Shown here in pieces: positions 6,001-14,681 of a DNA stretch of 23,540 bases. Position 1 is the stretch's first letter. Every line of letters starts with the position of its first letter. This stretch comes from Bacillota bacterium (GTDB lineage Bacteria; Bacillota; Clostridia; Peptostreptococcales; Anaerovoracaceae). The notes beneath the pieces were generated by a model, which had not been told where the DNA came from, ran no database searches, and saw only the letters and a program-made list of their open reading frames with translations. The stretch lies in NCBI GenBank assembly GCA_023394035.1, contig JAEXBK010000039.1, positions 1 to 23,540 on the forward strand, in the 5' to 3' direction. The position numbers were made by a program, and so were the translations under genes.

Positions 6001-7428
6001 ATGAAAGTAAAGAAAACGCGTGAGAAGAAAAAGCCGAGCTTTAAATACTCGCTTCTCGCTATGGTAGTTACCTTTGGTTTTATCATGGTGCTTTCTCTCG
6101 GTCTTGGTGCATCAATAAATGCACTCTTCTTTATGGCTTGGCTCATCGCTATAGTTTTTGGATTGGGCACGGGAACGCCATATAAAGACTTACAGGCCGG
6201 CATTGCGGAAAACTGTAAAAAAGCTGTTGTCCCGGCGATGATTATCTTAAGTGTCGGTGCGCTTGTAGGCACATGGAATGCAGCCGGCACCGTACCGATG
6301 ATTATAAGCTTCGGTATCAAGACCATATCGCCTAATATTTTCCCTATTTCTGCATTTGTGCTATGTCTTGTGACTGCACTTGCGACAGGAACATCTTGGG
6401 GAACCTTTGGGACGGCAGGTGTTGCACTTTCGGCAATAGGCTTGAGTCTTGGAGTCGATCCTGTGCTTACTGCGGGAGCAGTATGTTCGGGAGCATTCTT
6501 CGGAGATACGATATCGCCGGCATCCGACAGCCCTAATCTGGCAGCAGCCGTATCAGGCGTTGATTTGTTTGCCGGAATATCATATCAGGCAAGGGTAACC
6601 GTGCCTTCGGCTGTTATCTGTGCCACTATGTATTACTTCTTCGGTCTTAAATACGCCGGAGGAAGCGTAGATACATCGATGATAAATCAGATAGCTGATG
6701 CGATAAGCGGAAGCTTTAATACATCATTTATACCTCTTATACCGGCGATCATAGTAATAGGTATGCTTGTTATGAAGATTCCTTCGATACCTTCACTTCT
6801 ATGCGGAGCCGTATCGGGAGGCATTGTAGCCATACTCTATCAGGGAGAAAAAGTTTTGGATACAATAACATTTTTCTGGAAAGGCTTCAAGATTGATACG
6901 GGTGTTGATTTTGTAAATACGCTTCTTAACAGAGGCGGTGTAATGGGAATGGCTTCGACGGCTATAATGTTCTTCCTGGCGTTCGGACTCTTTGGAATAC
7001 TCAATGCGGCAGGCATTATAGATTCATTTGTAGAGCCGTTTACGAGTAAAATGAACAGCAAATTTACACTGGTAATAGCGAGCATGCTTATGGGAGTGTT
7101 CGGCACGATAGTAGGTGCCTCAATGAATTTTGCATATGCTTTTGCAGGAAGTATCATGCAGCCGGTTTACGATAAGAAGGGCTTAGACAGAAGAGCCTTG
7201 ATGAGAGCTCTCGGTGTGGGATGTACGGCACTTGCGGTTCTCGTACCGTGGAGCCTCAGCACTGCGGTTGCTTGCCCGTTCCTTGGCGTAGAGCCGGTTG
7301 ATCTTATCAAATGCAACTGCTTCCTATATGTTACCCCGGTAGTTTTGGTTCTTTGGACAAAATTCGGCAAAGATACAAAGTGGACGAGCGAAATGGATAA
7401 AGAGCTTATAGAAAAAATTTATGCCTGA
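6001..7428 (+). CDS. nhaC: NhaC-family Na+/H+ antiporter
   Basis: This is a 475-residue polytopic inner-membrane protein of the NhaC ion-transporter family, with about 11-12 predicted helices. The family signature regions are present: ATGTSWGTFGTAG (about residues 129-141) and SGAFFGDTISPASDSPNLAA (about 164-183). The start at 6001 is preceded by GAAGGAAGG; an open frame reaching 5821 is ignored because it would cover the promoter. The basic N-terminus (KVKKTREKKK) is cytoplasmic. Members exchange Na+ for H+, and some couple Na+/H+ to organic acids, as MleN does for malate and lactate. Its stop overlaps the ferredoxin-subunit start by 1 bp, tying it to the oxidoreductase. It may export Na+ or a fermentation acid for the pathway; the substrate is inferred. 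Confidence 0.88.
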   Translation: MKVKKTREKKKPSFKYSLLAMVVTFGFIMVLSLGLGASINALFFMAWLIAIVFGLGTGTPYKDLQAGIAENCKKAVVPAMIILSVGALVGTWNAAGTVPMIISFGIKTISPNIFPISAFVLCLVTALATGTSWGTFGTAGVALSAIGLSLGVDPVLTAGAVCSGAFFGDTISPASDSPNLAAAVSGVDLFAGISYQARVTVPSAVICATMYYFFGLKYAGGSVDTSMINQIADAISGSFNTSFIPLIPAIIVIGMLVMKIPSIPSLLCGAVSGGIVAILYQGEKVLDTITFFWKGFKIDTGVDFVNTLLNRGGVMGMASTAIMFFLAFGLFGILNAAGIIDSFVEPFTSKMNSKFTLVIASMLMGVFGTIVGASMNFAYAFAGSIMQPVYDKKGLDRRALMRALGVGCTALAVLVPWSLSTAVACPFLGVEPVDLIKCNCFLYVTPVVLVLWTKFGKDTKWTSEMDKELIEKIYA

Positions 7429-7646
7429 TGGCTGTAAAGGAGATGACGGTTTTGAACAGAGTGGATATTAACGAAAAATGGTGCAAGCAGTGCGGAATCT
7501 GTGCGGCTTTCTGCCCCAAAAATGTATTCGACCAGGACGAGGACGGTCGTCCGTTAACGACGAGAATAGATGATTGTATAGCCTGTAAGCTATGCGAAAA
7601 ACGTTGTCCTGAGTTTGCCATAAAAGTAGAAAAGGAGGCACAGTGA
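7428..7646 (+). CDS. korD: 2-oxoacid:ferredoxin oxidoreductase delta (ferredoxin-like) subunit
   Basis: A 72-residue dicluster ferredoxin. Two CxxCxxCxxxCP motifs (Cys19, 22, 25, 29 and Cys50, 53, 56, 60) would each hold a [4Fe-4S] cluster passing electrons from the catalytic beta subunit to free ferredoxin. It precedes the alpha and beta subunit genes, as in delta-first KGOR operons. The start is uncertain. ATG 7428 overlaps the nhaC stop (TGATG) but has a weak binding site. AAGGAG at 7437-7442 lies too close to ATG 7443 and would better serve a TTG at 7452, which would begin at Leu9. The cysteine motifs are unaffected. The gene ends in a 4-bp overlap with the alpha subunit. Confidence 0.9.
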   Translation: MAVKEMTVLNRVDINEKWCKQCGICAAFCPKNVFDQDEDGRPLTTRIDDCIACKLCEKRCPEFAIKVEKEAQ

Positions 7647-8779
7647 AGATGGGTGAATATAGATTTATGCAGGGAAATGCGGCAATGACCGAAGGCGCAA
7701 TTGCCGCGGGAGCTCGTTTCTATGCGGGATATCCGATTACTCCGTCAAGCGAAGTTGCTGAAACATCTTCAATAAGATTGCCACAGGTAGGCGGATTATA
7801 TGTGCAGATGGAGGATGAAATAGGAAGTATGGCCGCGCTTATAGGGGCATCGCTTTCGGGCAAGAAATCGTATACGGCGACAAGCGGTCCCGGAATTTCT
7901 TTGATGGCGGAAAACCTCGGTGTTGCGGTTATGGCGGAAGTACCGTGCGTAGTAATCGACGTGCAAAGATCAGGACCGAGCACAGGTCTTGCAACAAAAC
8001 CGGCGCAGGGCGACGTTATGCAGTCGCGCTGGGGAACGCATGGCGATCATTCCATAATAGTTATTTCGCCGTCGTCCGTTCAGGACTGCTTTGACCTTAT
8101 GATTACGGCATTTAACTATTCTGAGCTTTATCGTACGCCTGTTATATTCCTGGCAGATGAAATAGTAGGACATCTGAGAGAACAATGCATCATCAGAAGC
8201 CCTGAGGAAATAAGTGTGATTGACAGACCTGCTCCGAAGTGTGACCCGAAGGATTATAAGCCTTTTGCTCATGAGGGTGAGCTTACGCCTTTGGCATCAT
8301 ATGGTACGGAATACGTTTTTAAGGTTAACGGAAGCATGCATGACGCATACGGTAATGCATGTGCGGTTCCGGCAAATGCAACAAGGAAAATTAATCATCT
8401 TTGTGACAAAATCGAAAAGCACGCTGAGGAAATTTCGATAGTAAGAAAATACAATATGGATGATGCTGAGGTTGCTATTATCACATATGGCGGTACGGCG
8501 AGATCGTCACTTGGTGCTATGCAGAAAGCAAGAAAAGAGGGACTCAAAGTAGGCGTGCTGCAGATTGTTACAATTTGGCCTGTGCCGGAAAAAGAAATCG
8601 CCGAGGTTATGAGCTCAGTCAAGGCCGTTGTCGTTCCTGAAATGAACCTTGGGCAGTACATCGGCGAGATCAGACAACGTAACCCTAAGGATATACCTGT
8701 AGTTGGCGTAAACCGCATTGACGGACAGTCAATAGAGCCTAATCAGATTCTGGCGAAAGTAAAGGAGGTTATCGACTGA
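7643..8779 (+). CDS. korA: 2-oxoacid:ferredoxin oxidoreductase alpha subunit (KorA type)
   Basis: The 378-residue alpha subunit carries the pyrimidine-side TPP-binding transketolase domain with YPITPSSEVAE (about residues 30-40). Next come the QMEDEIGSMAALIGAS stretch and the TSGPGISLMAE loop (about 79-89). The C-terminal transketolase domain includes AIITYGGTARS and PEMNLGQY. The form without a fused gamma domain and with YPITP is typical of 2-oxoglutarate-type (KGOR) rather than pyruvate-type enzymes, though substrate cannot be fixed from sequence. The start is GTG 7643 (GTGA overlap with korD) or ATG 7649; AAAGGAGG at 7631-7638 suits either. The gene ends 1 bp into the next gene. Confidence 0.93.
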   Translation: MKMGEYRFMQGNAAMTEGAIAAGARFYAGYPITPSSEVAETSSIRLPQVGGLYVQMEDEIGSMAALIGASLSGKKSYTATSGPGISLMAENLGVAVMAEVPCVVIDVQRSGPSTGLATKPAQGDVMQSRWGTHGDHSIIVISPSSVQDCFDLMITAFNYSELYRTPVIFLADEIVGHLREQCIIRSPEEISVIDRPAPKCDPKDYKPFAHEGELTPLASYGTEYVFKVNGSMHDAYGNACAVPANATRKINHLCDKIEKHAEEISIVRKYNMDDAEVAIITYGGTARSSLGAMQKARKEGLKVGVLQIVTIWPVPEKEIAEVMSSVKAVVVPEMNLGQYIGEIRQRNPKDIPVVGVNRIDGQSIEPNQILAKVKEVID

Positions 8780-10191
8780 TGATTAACGATTATTTACTCA
8801 TAGAAAAATTCCCACTGTTCTGGTGTGCAGGCTGCGGCAACGGTATAGCACTGCATGCGATTATCAGAAACATGGACAAAAGAAACTGGACCAGAGAAGA
8901 TACGGTGGTAGCGACCGGAATAGGATGCTGGGGAAAAGCGGACGATTATGTAAGTACAAACAGACTGCACGGAACACACGGCAGAGCCTTACCGTTTTCA
9001 ACAGGTATTAAGCTTGCAAATCCAAAGCTCAATGTCATAACGATAATGGGTGACGGAGACGGGATAACCATAGGCGGCAATCATCTCATTCATGCGGCAA
9101 GAAGAAATGTGGATGTTACGGCGATAATGGTAAACAACCTAAATTACGGTATGACCGGTGGACAATATTCCGGAACTACACCTAAAGATTCATTTACGAA
9201 AACATCGGTATACGGCCATGTCGAAAACGGATTTGATGTATGTAATGTTGTAAAGGCTGCCGGCGGAAGCTTTGTTGCAAGAGGCACGGTATATGATGTC
9301 AATCAGCTTGAAGATCTTATAGGCAAAGCGATGGATCATAAAGGATTTTCGTTTGTGGAAATCATATCTCCTTGTCCTACTCACTTCGGACGCAGCAATA
9401 AGCTGGGAGAAGCTCCTGCTATGATGCAGTGGATAAAGGATCATACGCTTTCGATTAAACAGGCGGAGGGTCTTTCATATGACGAGCTTAAGGATAAATT
9501 TGTGACAGGTATTTTTGAAGACCGCGAGCAGGAGGACTATTCAACGGCGTATCAGAAAATTATCGACAGGCTCAAGGAAGAAACAAATGCGGAAGAGCAG
9601 GCTGTTCCTGTAGAAGAGCATATAGAAGCAAATGAAGCGGCAGCACCGGGGCGTAAAGAAATTACCATAAGCGGTGTAGGAGGTCAGGGAATGATCGTAT
9701 GCGGCAATATGATCGCAAATGCATCTGCTATTCATGACCATAAAAATGCGACTTTATCTACGGAATACGGAACGGAAACGCGAGGAACCTTTGCAAAGGC
9801 TGATGTTATCGTCAGCGATGAAGAAATATTCTTCCCTGATGTAACCGAGCCTGATTTAATAGTATGCCTGCATCAGATCGCATATAACAGATATTCCGGA
9901 AAAATCGGCGATAATACTAAAATCATATACAACTCTGATGAAGTAACACCTGATCCTGCCGAAACGAATAAGGAAATAGGTGTACCTATTACAAAGCTTG
10001 CCAAAGAAATCGGAAATCCGGCTGTTGCAAACATAATTACGCTTGGAATTATTACCGGATATACGGGGGTAATTTCTTCTGTAGGAGCAAAAAAACAGAT
10101 AGATAACTTCTTTGGCTCAAAGGGCGATAAGATTCTAAAGCTGAATTACGCTGCTTTTGAAAAGGGCATGGAGACAGGCAAATCACTTTAG
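8779..10191 (+). CDS. korBC: fused beta-gamma subunit of 2-oxoacid:ferredoxin oxidoreductase (KorB-KorC)
   Basis: One 470-codon frame carries two subunits that are usually separate. Residues 1 to about 265 are KorB, the TPP-diphosphate-binding catalytic beta subunit. It has CAGCGNG (Cys16, Cys19), GIGCWGK, MGDGDGITIGGNH, NNLNYGMTGGQYS and SPCPTHFGRSNK, whose cysteines fit the proximal [4Fe-4S] cluster. An acidic, Ala/Glu-rich linker (about 269-292, AEEQAVPVEEHIEANEAAAP) joins it to KorC (about 295-470), which begins ITISGVGGQGMIVCGN and holds the TEYGTETRGTFAKADVIVS stretch of gamma subunits. The enzyme converts a 2-oxoacid plus CoA to acyl-CoA, CO2 and reduced ferredoxin. AAAGGAGGT at 8761-8769 and a 1-bp overlap with korA support the start. 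The fusion is unbroken in this window. Confidence 0.93.
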   Translation: MINDYLLIEKFPLFWCAGCGNGIALHAIIRNMDKRNWTREDTVVATGIGCWGKADDYVSTNRLHGTHGRALPFSTGIKLANPKLNVITIMGDGDGITIGGNHLIHAARRNVDVTAIMVNNLNYGMTGGQYSGTTPKDSFTKTSVYGHVENGFDVCNVVKAAGGSFVARGTVYDVNQLEDLIGKAMDHKGFSFVEIISPCPTHFGRSNKLGEAPAMMQWIKDHTLSIKQAEGLSYDELKDKFVTGIFEDREQEDYSTAYQKIIDRLKEETNAEEQAVPVEEHIEANEAAAPGRKEITISGVGGQGMIVCGNMIANASAIHDHKNATLSTEYGTETRGTFAKADVIVSDEEIFFPDVTEPDLIVCLHQIAYNRYSGKIGDNTKIIYNSDEVTPDPAETNKEIGVPITKLAKEIGNPAVANIITLGIITGYTGVISSVGAKKQIDNFFGSKGDKILKLNYAAFEKGMETGKSL

Positions 10192-10219
10192 AAGCATATG
10201 AATATGCAAGGAGGAAAAA

Positions 10220-11374
10220 ATGAAACTTAGTAACAGAATCGATAAGCTTCCTGTTTCGGGAATCAGAGCAATGTTTACCTTGGCGGAGAAATATGACAAT
10301 ACCATAAACCTTTGTATTGGAGAGCCGGGATTTGATACACCTCAGCATATCATAGACAAAGGCTGCTGGGCATTGCAGAACGGATATACAAAATACGTGG
10401 CAAATGCCGGTATCATGCCTCTCAGAAAAGCTATTGCGGATAAGATGAACAAAGAAAACGGCTTTGATATAAAAGCCGAAAATGTAATGGTAAACTTCGG
10501 GGCAGGACAGGCTCTTATGGAAACCATGCAGGTGATCCTGAATCCGGGTGATGATATTCTCGTTCCTAACCCGTGCTTCGCAAATTATTTCGGCTATATA
10601 ACTTTGGCAGGAGCAAATGCGATAATGGTACCTACATATGAAAAGGATCATTTCCATATAAAGGCGGACATACTTGAAAAATATGTGACGGAGAAAACCA
10701 AAGCCGTTTTCATAAATACCCCGTGCAATCCTACGGGTGCAGTTACGCCGCTTGAGGATTTGGAAAAAATAGCTGAATTTGCCAAAAAACATGATTTGAT
10801 CGTTGTTTCGGATGAGCCGTACGAAAAAATCATATTCGGGGATCATAAGCATGTAAGCATAGCAACACTTCCGGGAATGTTCGAAAGAACTATAACAGTA
10901 AACAGCTTCTCGAAAACATATGCCATGACGGGCTGGAGACTTGGATATGCCGTTGCCGATGCGGAGGTCGTTAAAGCTATGGTTAAGGTTCAGGGCCCGC
11001 TGACGGCTAATGTAACTGCCGCAATGCAGGTTGCCGGTGAAGAAGCTCTTACGGGCGATCAGGGCTGTATTGACGATATGGTTAAGGAATATTTGAAGCG
11101 CAGAGATATATTAGTCAAGGGGCTAAATGAAATCAATGGAATTTCATGCATAATGCCGGAAGGCGCATTCTATGCTTTTGCCAATATACAGGCAACCGGA
11201 ATGACAGCAAAAGAAGTTGCGGTCAAGCTGCTTGATGAGGTTCAGGTGGTTACAACTCCGGGTGATGCTTTCGGCCCTGCAGGAGAAGGCTTCTTAAGGT
11301 TCTCCTTTGCTGCATCGGAAGAAGATATTGTTGAAGCTCTTAAACGCATGAAAAAATGCCTGGGAGAGAAATAA
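10220..11374 (+). CDS. PLP-dependent class I/II aminotransferase
   Basis: This is a 384-residue fold-type I aminotransferase. GEPGFDTP (35-42) binds substrate. NPTG (170-173), SDEPY (197-201) and NSFSKTYAMTGWRLGY mark the active site, with Lys232 as the probable Schiff-base lysine; LRFSF near the C-terminus carries the carboxylate-binding arginine. The family includes aspartate, aromatic and MalY/PatA-type enzymes, and I cannot assign the amino donor. AAGGAGG precedes the start. Placed between the 2-oxoacid oxidoreductase and the CoA-transferase, it most likely produces the 2-oxoacid oxidised by the Kor complex, with 2-oxoglutarate or another oxoacid as acceptor. The stop overlaps the next ATG by one base. 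Confidence 0.93.
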   Translation: MKLSNRIDKLPVSGIRAMFTLAEKYDNTINLCIGEPGFDTPQHIIDKGCWALQNGYTKYVANAGIMPLRKAIADKMNKENGFDIKAENVMVNFGAGQALMETMQVILNPGDDILVPNPCFANYFGYITLAGANAIMVPTYEKDHFHIKADILEKYVTEKTKAVFINTPCNPTGAVTPLEDLEKIAEFAKKHDLIVVSDEPYEKIIFGDHKHVSIATLPGMFERTITVNSFSKTYAMTGWRLGYAVADAEVVKAMVKVQGPLTANVTAAMQVAGEEALTGDQGCIDDMVKEYLKRRDILVKGLNEINGISCIMPEGAFYAFANIQATGMTAKEVAVKLLDEVQVVTTPGDAFGPAGEGFLRFSFAASEEDIVEALKRMKKCLGEK

Positions 11375-12357
11375 TGATTAGCAAGGTAATGACGGAAAAA
11401 GAAGCAATATCAAAATTTGTCCATGACGGTGATGTTTTAACGCTCGGCGGTTTTTCGACAAACCGCCGGGCATACGGACTTGTGTATGAGGTCATTCGCC
11501 AGAAAAAACGCAATTTGATTCTTGAAAGCGGATCATCCGGCGGTGACAGCGATATGCTTATAGGCTCCGGAAATGTGAAAATCTATATAAATTCGTATAT
11601 AGCAAATTCGGGATATACAAATGTAAGCAGGAGATTTCGGGCGGCTGTTGAGTCCGGAGCTATAATGTTCGACGATTATTCTCTTGATGTACAGACGATA
11701 GCTTATCATGGGGCGGCACTCGGTCTGCCTTATGTGCCGGTCAAAAACATGCTGGGCTCCGATCTCGAAAAATGCTGGGGAATCAGTGAGGCTGAAAGGG
11801 AAAAGACGGATAAGCTTCCGAATAAGAAGTTTATTATACAGGACAATCCGTTCAAAAGCGGCGATAAGCTTTGTTTAGTGCCTACTCCTAATATTGATGT
11901 TGCACTCATTCATGCTCAGGTGGCAAGCCCTGACGGGACTGTAAGAATACAAGGTCCTGCATTTCAGGATGAAGATATTGCGATAGCTGCAAGATATACG
12001 ATAGTATCGTGTGAAAAGCTTATTTCCAATGAAGAGATGCACAAGGAGCCTGAGAAAAATTCGCTTCCCGGACTGTGCGTCGATGCTGTTGTACCTATGG
12101 AATTTGGAGCACACCCGTCACAGTGCTTCGGCTGCTATGACTATGACAGCAAATTTTTCTGGGAATATGACCGTGCGAGCAAGACGCAGGAGGATTTTGA
12201 CGCGTTTATGGAATCCAATGTGCTGAGCTGCAGCAATCATGAAGAATATGTATCTAAATTCGGAAGAGACAGATTCAAGAAGCTTCTTATAGACAAAGAG
12301 TTCGGATATGTTCACGGCATTGACAGAAGCAAATCCGCAGCATTAGGAGGGGAGTAA
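11374..12357 (+). CDS. gctA: glutaconate CoA-transferase-like subunit A
   Basis: A 327-residue class I CoA-transferase alpha subunit closely resembling Acidaminococcus fermentans GctA as I remember it. Shared landmarks are the VHDGDVLTLGGF start, SGGDSDMLIG, INSYIANSGYTNVSRRFR, HAQVASPDGTVRI, FGAHPSQCFGCYDYD and ASKTQEDFDAF. GctAB moves CoA between acetyl-CoA and glutaconate, 2-hydroxyglutarate or related acids in glutamate fermentation. No 2-hydroxyglutaryl-CoA dehydratase genes are in this window, so the acid used here may differ. ATG 11374 is chosen over an upstream in-frame ATG (11356) because GGGAGAG precedes it and it couples to the aminotransferase stop. Subunit B follows after 3 bp. 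Confidence 0.88.
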   Translation: MISKVMTEKEAISKFVHDGDVLTLGGFSTNRRAYGLVYEVIRQKKRNLILESGSSGGDSDMLIGSGNVKIYINSYIANSGYTNVSRRFRAAVESGAIMFDDYSLDVQTIAYHGAALGLPYVPVKNMLGSDLEKCWGISEAEREKTDKLPNKKFIIQDNPFKSGDKLCLVPTPNIDVALIHAQVASPDGTVRIQGPAFQDEDIAIAARYTIVSCEKLISNEEMHKEPEKNSLPGLCVDAVVPMEFGAHPSQCFGCYDYDSKFFWEYDRASKTQEDFDAFMESNVLSCSNHEEYVSKFGRDRFKKLLIDKEFGYVHGIDRSKSAALGGE

Positions 12358-12360
12358 AGT

Positions 12361-13125
12361 ATGAATTGGACATCAAAGGAAATGATGGCGGTCGCCCTTG
12401 CACGCTGTATAGAGGACGGTAAAACATATATAGTAGGTACAGGACTTCCGTTGATAGGAAGCGCGCTTGCAAAAAATACACACGCACCTAATTCTCATCT
12501 GCTCTTTGAATCGGGGATTATGGAAGGCGACCCTTTGGAGGTACCTACAAGCGTTTCGGATCTCAGAATTTGCTACGGAGCTTCGGTTCTTTGGCCGCAG
12601 TTCAGATATTTCGGCTTGGAAACAATCGAAGCCGGCAGAGGTGCAATTGCCGGAGGCTTTCTCGGCGGAGCGCAGATAGACCCATACGGAAACCTTAATT
12701 CTACGAGCATGGGAGAATATGCTCATCCTAAAACGAGATTTTCAGGTTCCGGCGGAGCCAACGGCATTGCGACATACTGTGATACATTTATAGTAATGAA
12801 GCATCAAAAACGGCGCTTTGCAGAGCATATCGACTATATAACAAGCCCCGGCTGGATAGACGGACCTGACGGCAGAGCGAACAACGGATTAAATCCCAAT
12901 AGAGGACCGAGAGCCGTAGTGACGGAGCTTGGTGTAATGCGCTTTGGCGAAGATAAGCGTATGTATCTTGCCGAATATTTTGAAGGTGTCACACCTGAAC
13001 AGGTTAAGGAAAATACTGGATTTGAAATAGATGTTTCAAGAGCCCGTAAAGCCGAGCCGCCATCGGAGAAAGAGCTGAGAGCTCTTCGCGAAAAGGTTGA
13101 TCCGAAAGGCCTTATGACAAGGTAG
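12361..13125 (+). CDS. gctB: glutaconate CoA-transferase-like subunit B
   Basis: The 254-residue beta subunit of the class I CoA-transferase. ESG at residues 50-52 contains Glu50, equivalent to the catalytic Glu54 of A. fermentans GctB, which forms the glutamyl-CoA thioester; its presence argues for true CoA transfer rather than an inactive or hydrolase-like (IpdB) relative. GTGLPLIG (26-33), GGAQIDPYGNLNSTS, SGSGGANGIATY and TSPGWIDGPDGR are the other conserved blocks. AGGAGGGGAG just ahead of the ATG is a strong binding site. Together with subunit A it would form the usual heterotetramer or hetero-octamer in the cytosol, conserving the thioester made by the Kor enzyme as acetyl-CoA or a similar product. 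Confidence 0.9.
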   Translation: MNWTSKEMMAVALARCIEDGKTYIVGTGLPLIGSALAKNTHAPNSHLLFESGIMEGDPLEVPTSVSDLRICYGASVLWPQFRYFGLETIEAGRGAIAGGFLGGAQIDPYGNLNSTSMGEYAHPKTRFSGSGGANGIATYCDTFIVMKHQKRRFAEHIDYITSPGWIDGPDGRANNGLNPNRGPRAVVTELGVMRFGEDKRMYLAEYFEGVTPEQVKENTGFEIDVSRARKAEPPSEKELRALREKVDPKGLMTR

Positions 13126-13156
13126 AAAATATTTTTAATCATCAGCAGGGTTTATT

Positions 13157-14572
13157 ATGAATACGATGACAATAATTGGAATAGTGACAGCGGTAGTTCT
13201 GATTGCAGGGCTTGCGATCTATACGGGAGCTAAAGCTGTAAGCGGAGAGAAAAACGATAACAGCTCTGCGGTAGTTGCAGGAGTTATAATGGGAACTCTC
13301 GTTGGAGGAAGTTCAACGGTTGGCACTGCGCAGCTTGCGTATAATTTCGGGCTTTCTGCATGGTGGTTTACCTTAGGTGGCGGAATAGGATGCCTTATAC
13401 TTGGAATCATGTATGTGAATCCGCTCAGAAAGCAAGGTAATGCAACACTTGTAGGAATGATAAGGGATGAATACGGAACAGCTGCAGGAATGTCGGCAAC
13501 GCTTTTGAATTCTCTCGGTACGTTTATCAACATCATATCGCAGCTTTTGGCGGCATCAGCCGTAGTGCTTGTCGTGTTCCCTTTCATGGGCACCTTGGCA
13601 ACTGTATTTATCTCTGCTGCGTTCATGGTTTTGTATGTGGTGTTTGGAGGTACTAAGGGAGCCGGTATAGTCGGCATACTTAAGCTTACTCTCCTTTATA
13701 TTTCGATGGTTGCATGCGGTATGGCCGTTTTGAAGGAGGTCGGCGGAGCAGGTTCGCTCATAAGCATGGTGAGCGACCTAAAGGCTCAAACGGGAGTAAA
13801 CTACTTCAGCGTCTTTTGTAGAGGCTTCAGATTTGATTTCGGCTCGTGCATGTCGCTTATATTCGGAGTCCTGACCACTCAAACCTATGCTCAGGGTGTA
13901 CTTTCTGCCAAAAACTCAAAATCCGCAAGGCTTGGAGGCCTTATATCGGGGCTTTTGATTCCTCCGATAGGCGTTTTCGGCATTATAGTCGGACTATATA
14001 TGAGAACGGCTACGGATCCTGCGATCTTTGTTGCTAAAACTGCGCTGACTCAATTTGTACTTACGCAGCTGCCGGAGTTTATAGGCGGAATTGTACTCGG
14101 CACTCTGTTTATATCGAGTGTAGGAACGGGAGCAGGGCTTGCACTTGGAATTTCTACCGTTATAAGGCGTGATCTTATACAAAGATTTTCAAACAGGTTT
14201 GACAGCGAATCTGCCGGAAATTATCTCCAGAAGATATTAATAGTTATGATATTGATGTGCGCCTGCGCATTGTCAAGCGGTTCTCTTGGTGACACCATAC
14301 TTAATTTTGCATTCATGTCAATGGGACTTCGCGGGGCTACGGTGTTTGCACCACTATGCTTTATCCTATGGGGGAAACGCAGGATAAGCGGACAGTGGGC
14401 AACAGCTTCCATAATAGTTGGACCGGTAATAGTACTGATATTTCAGACAGTACCTTTACTTAACAAACTGCTTAACGGATGGAATGCACTCTTCCCGGGA
14501 ATTATAGCGGCTCTACTAATTATGGCGATAGGCTATGCCGTATCGGATAAAGATCTTCAAGAGTTATCATAG
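13157..14572 (+). CDS. sodium:solute symporter (SSF) family transporter
   Basis: A 471-residue integral membrane protein with about 12-13 helices. GTLVGGSSTVGTAQLAYNFGLSAWWFTLGGGIGC (about residues 49-82, first inverted-repeat helix pair), WFTLGGG and the later SSVGTGAGLALGISTVIRRDL stretch fit the SSF (PutP/PanF-like, LeuT-fold) family, which imports sugars, amino acids, vitamins or acids with Na+. The last helices end at the stop, so the protein is complete. AGGG at 13147-13150 precedes the chosen ATG; ATG 13166 is an alternative. It closes the amino-acid operon 31 bp after gctB and is followed by a terminator. It probably imports the amino acid or another substrate of the pathway; the exact solute is unknown. 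Confidence 0.88.
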   Translation: MNTMTIIGIVTAVVLIAGLAIYTGAKAVSGEKNDNSSAVVAGVIMGTLVGGSSTVGTAQLAYNFGLSAWWFTLGGGIGCLILGIMYVNPLRKQGNATLVGMIRDEYGTAAGMSATLLNSLGTFINIISQLLAASAVVLVVFPFMGTLATVFISAAFMVLYVVFGGTKGAGIVGILKLTLLYISMVACGMAVLKEVGGAGSLISMVSDLKAQTGVNYFSVFCRGFRFDFGSCMSLIFGVLTTQTYAQGVLSAKNSKSARLGGLISGLLIPPIGVFGIIVGLYMRTATDPAIFVAKTALTQFVLTQLPEFIGGIVLGTLFISSVGTGAGLALGISTVIRRDLIQRFSNRFDSESAGNYLQKILIVMILMCACALSSGSLGDTILNFAFMSMGLRGATVFAPLCFILWGKRRISGQWATASIIVGPVIVLIFQTVPLLNKLLNGWNALFPGIIAALLIMAIGYAVSDKDLQELS

Positions 14573-14600
14573 ATAACTAATCCTTCCTAAATACAACAAT

Positions 14601-14640
14601 AGTAAAATCGGGCGGTCATATGCTGCCTGATTTTACTTAT
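14601..14640 (+). terminator. long hairpin closing the nhaC-kor-gct-SSF operon
   Basis: AGTAAAATCGGGC (14601-14613) pairs with GCCTGATTTTACT (14625-14637), a 13-bp stem with one G-U wobble around an 11-nt loop. It lies 28 bp after the symporter stop. The U-rich part lies within the lower stem (ATTTTACTTAT) rather than as a clean following run, so its strength as an intrinsic terminator is uncertain. Confidence 0.65.
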
Positions 14641-14681
14641 AAAAAATATATATGGTGCCTGTTTCTTATAATCGCATCCAC

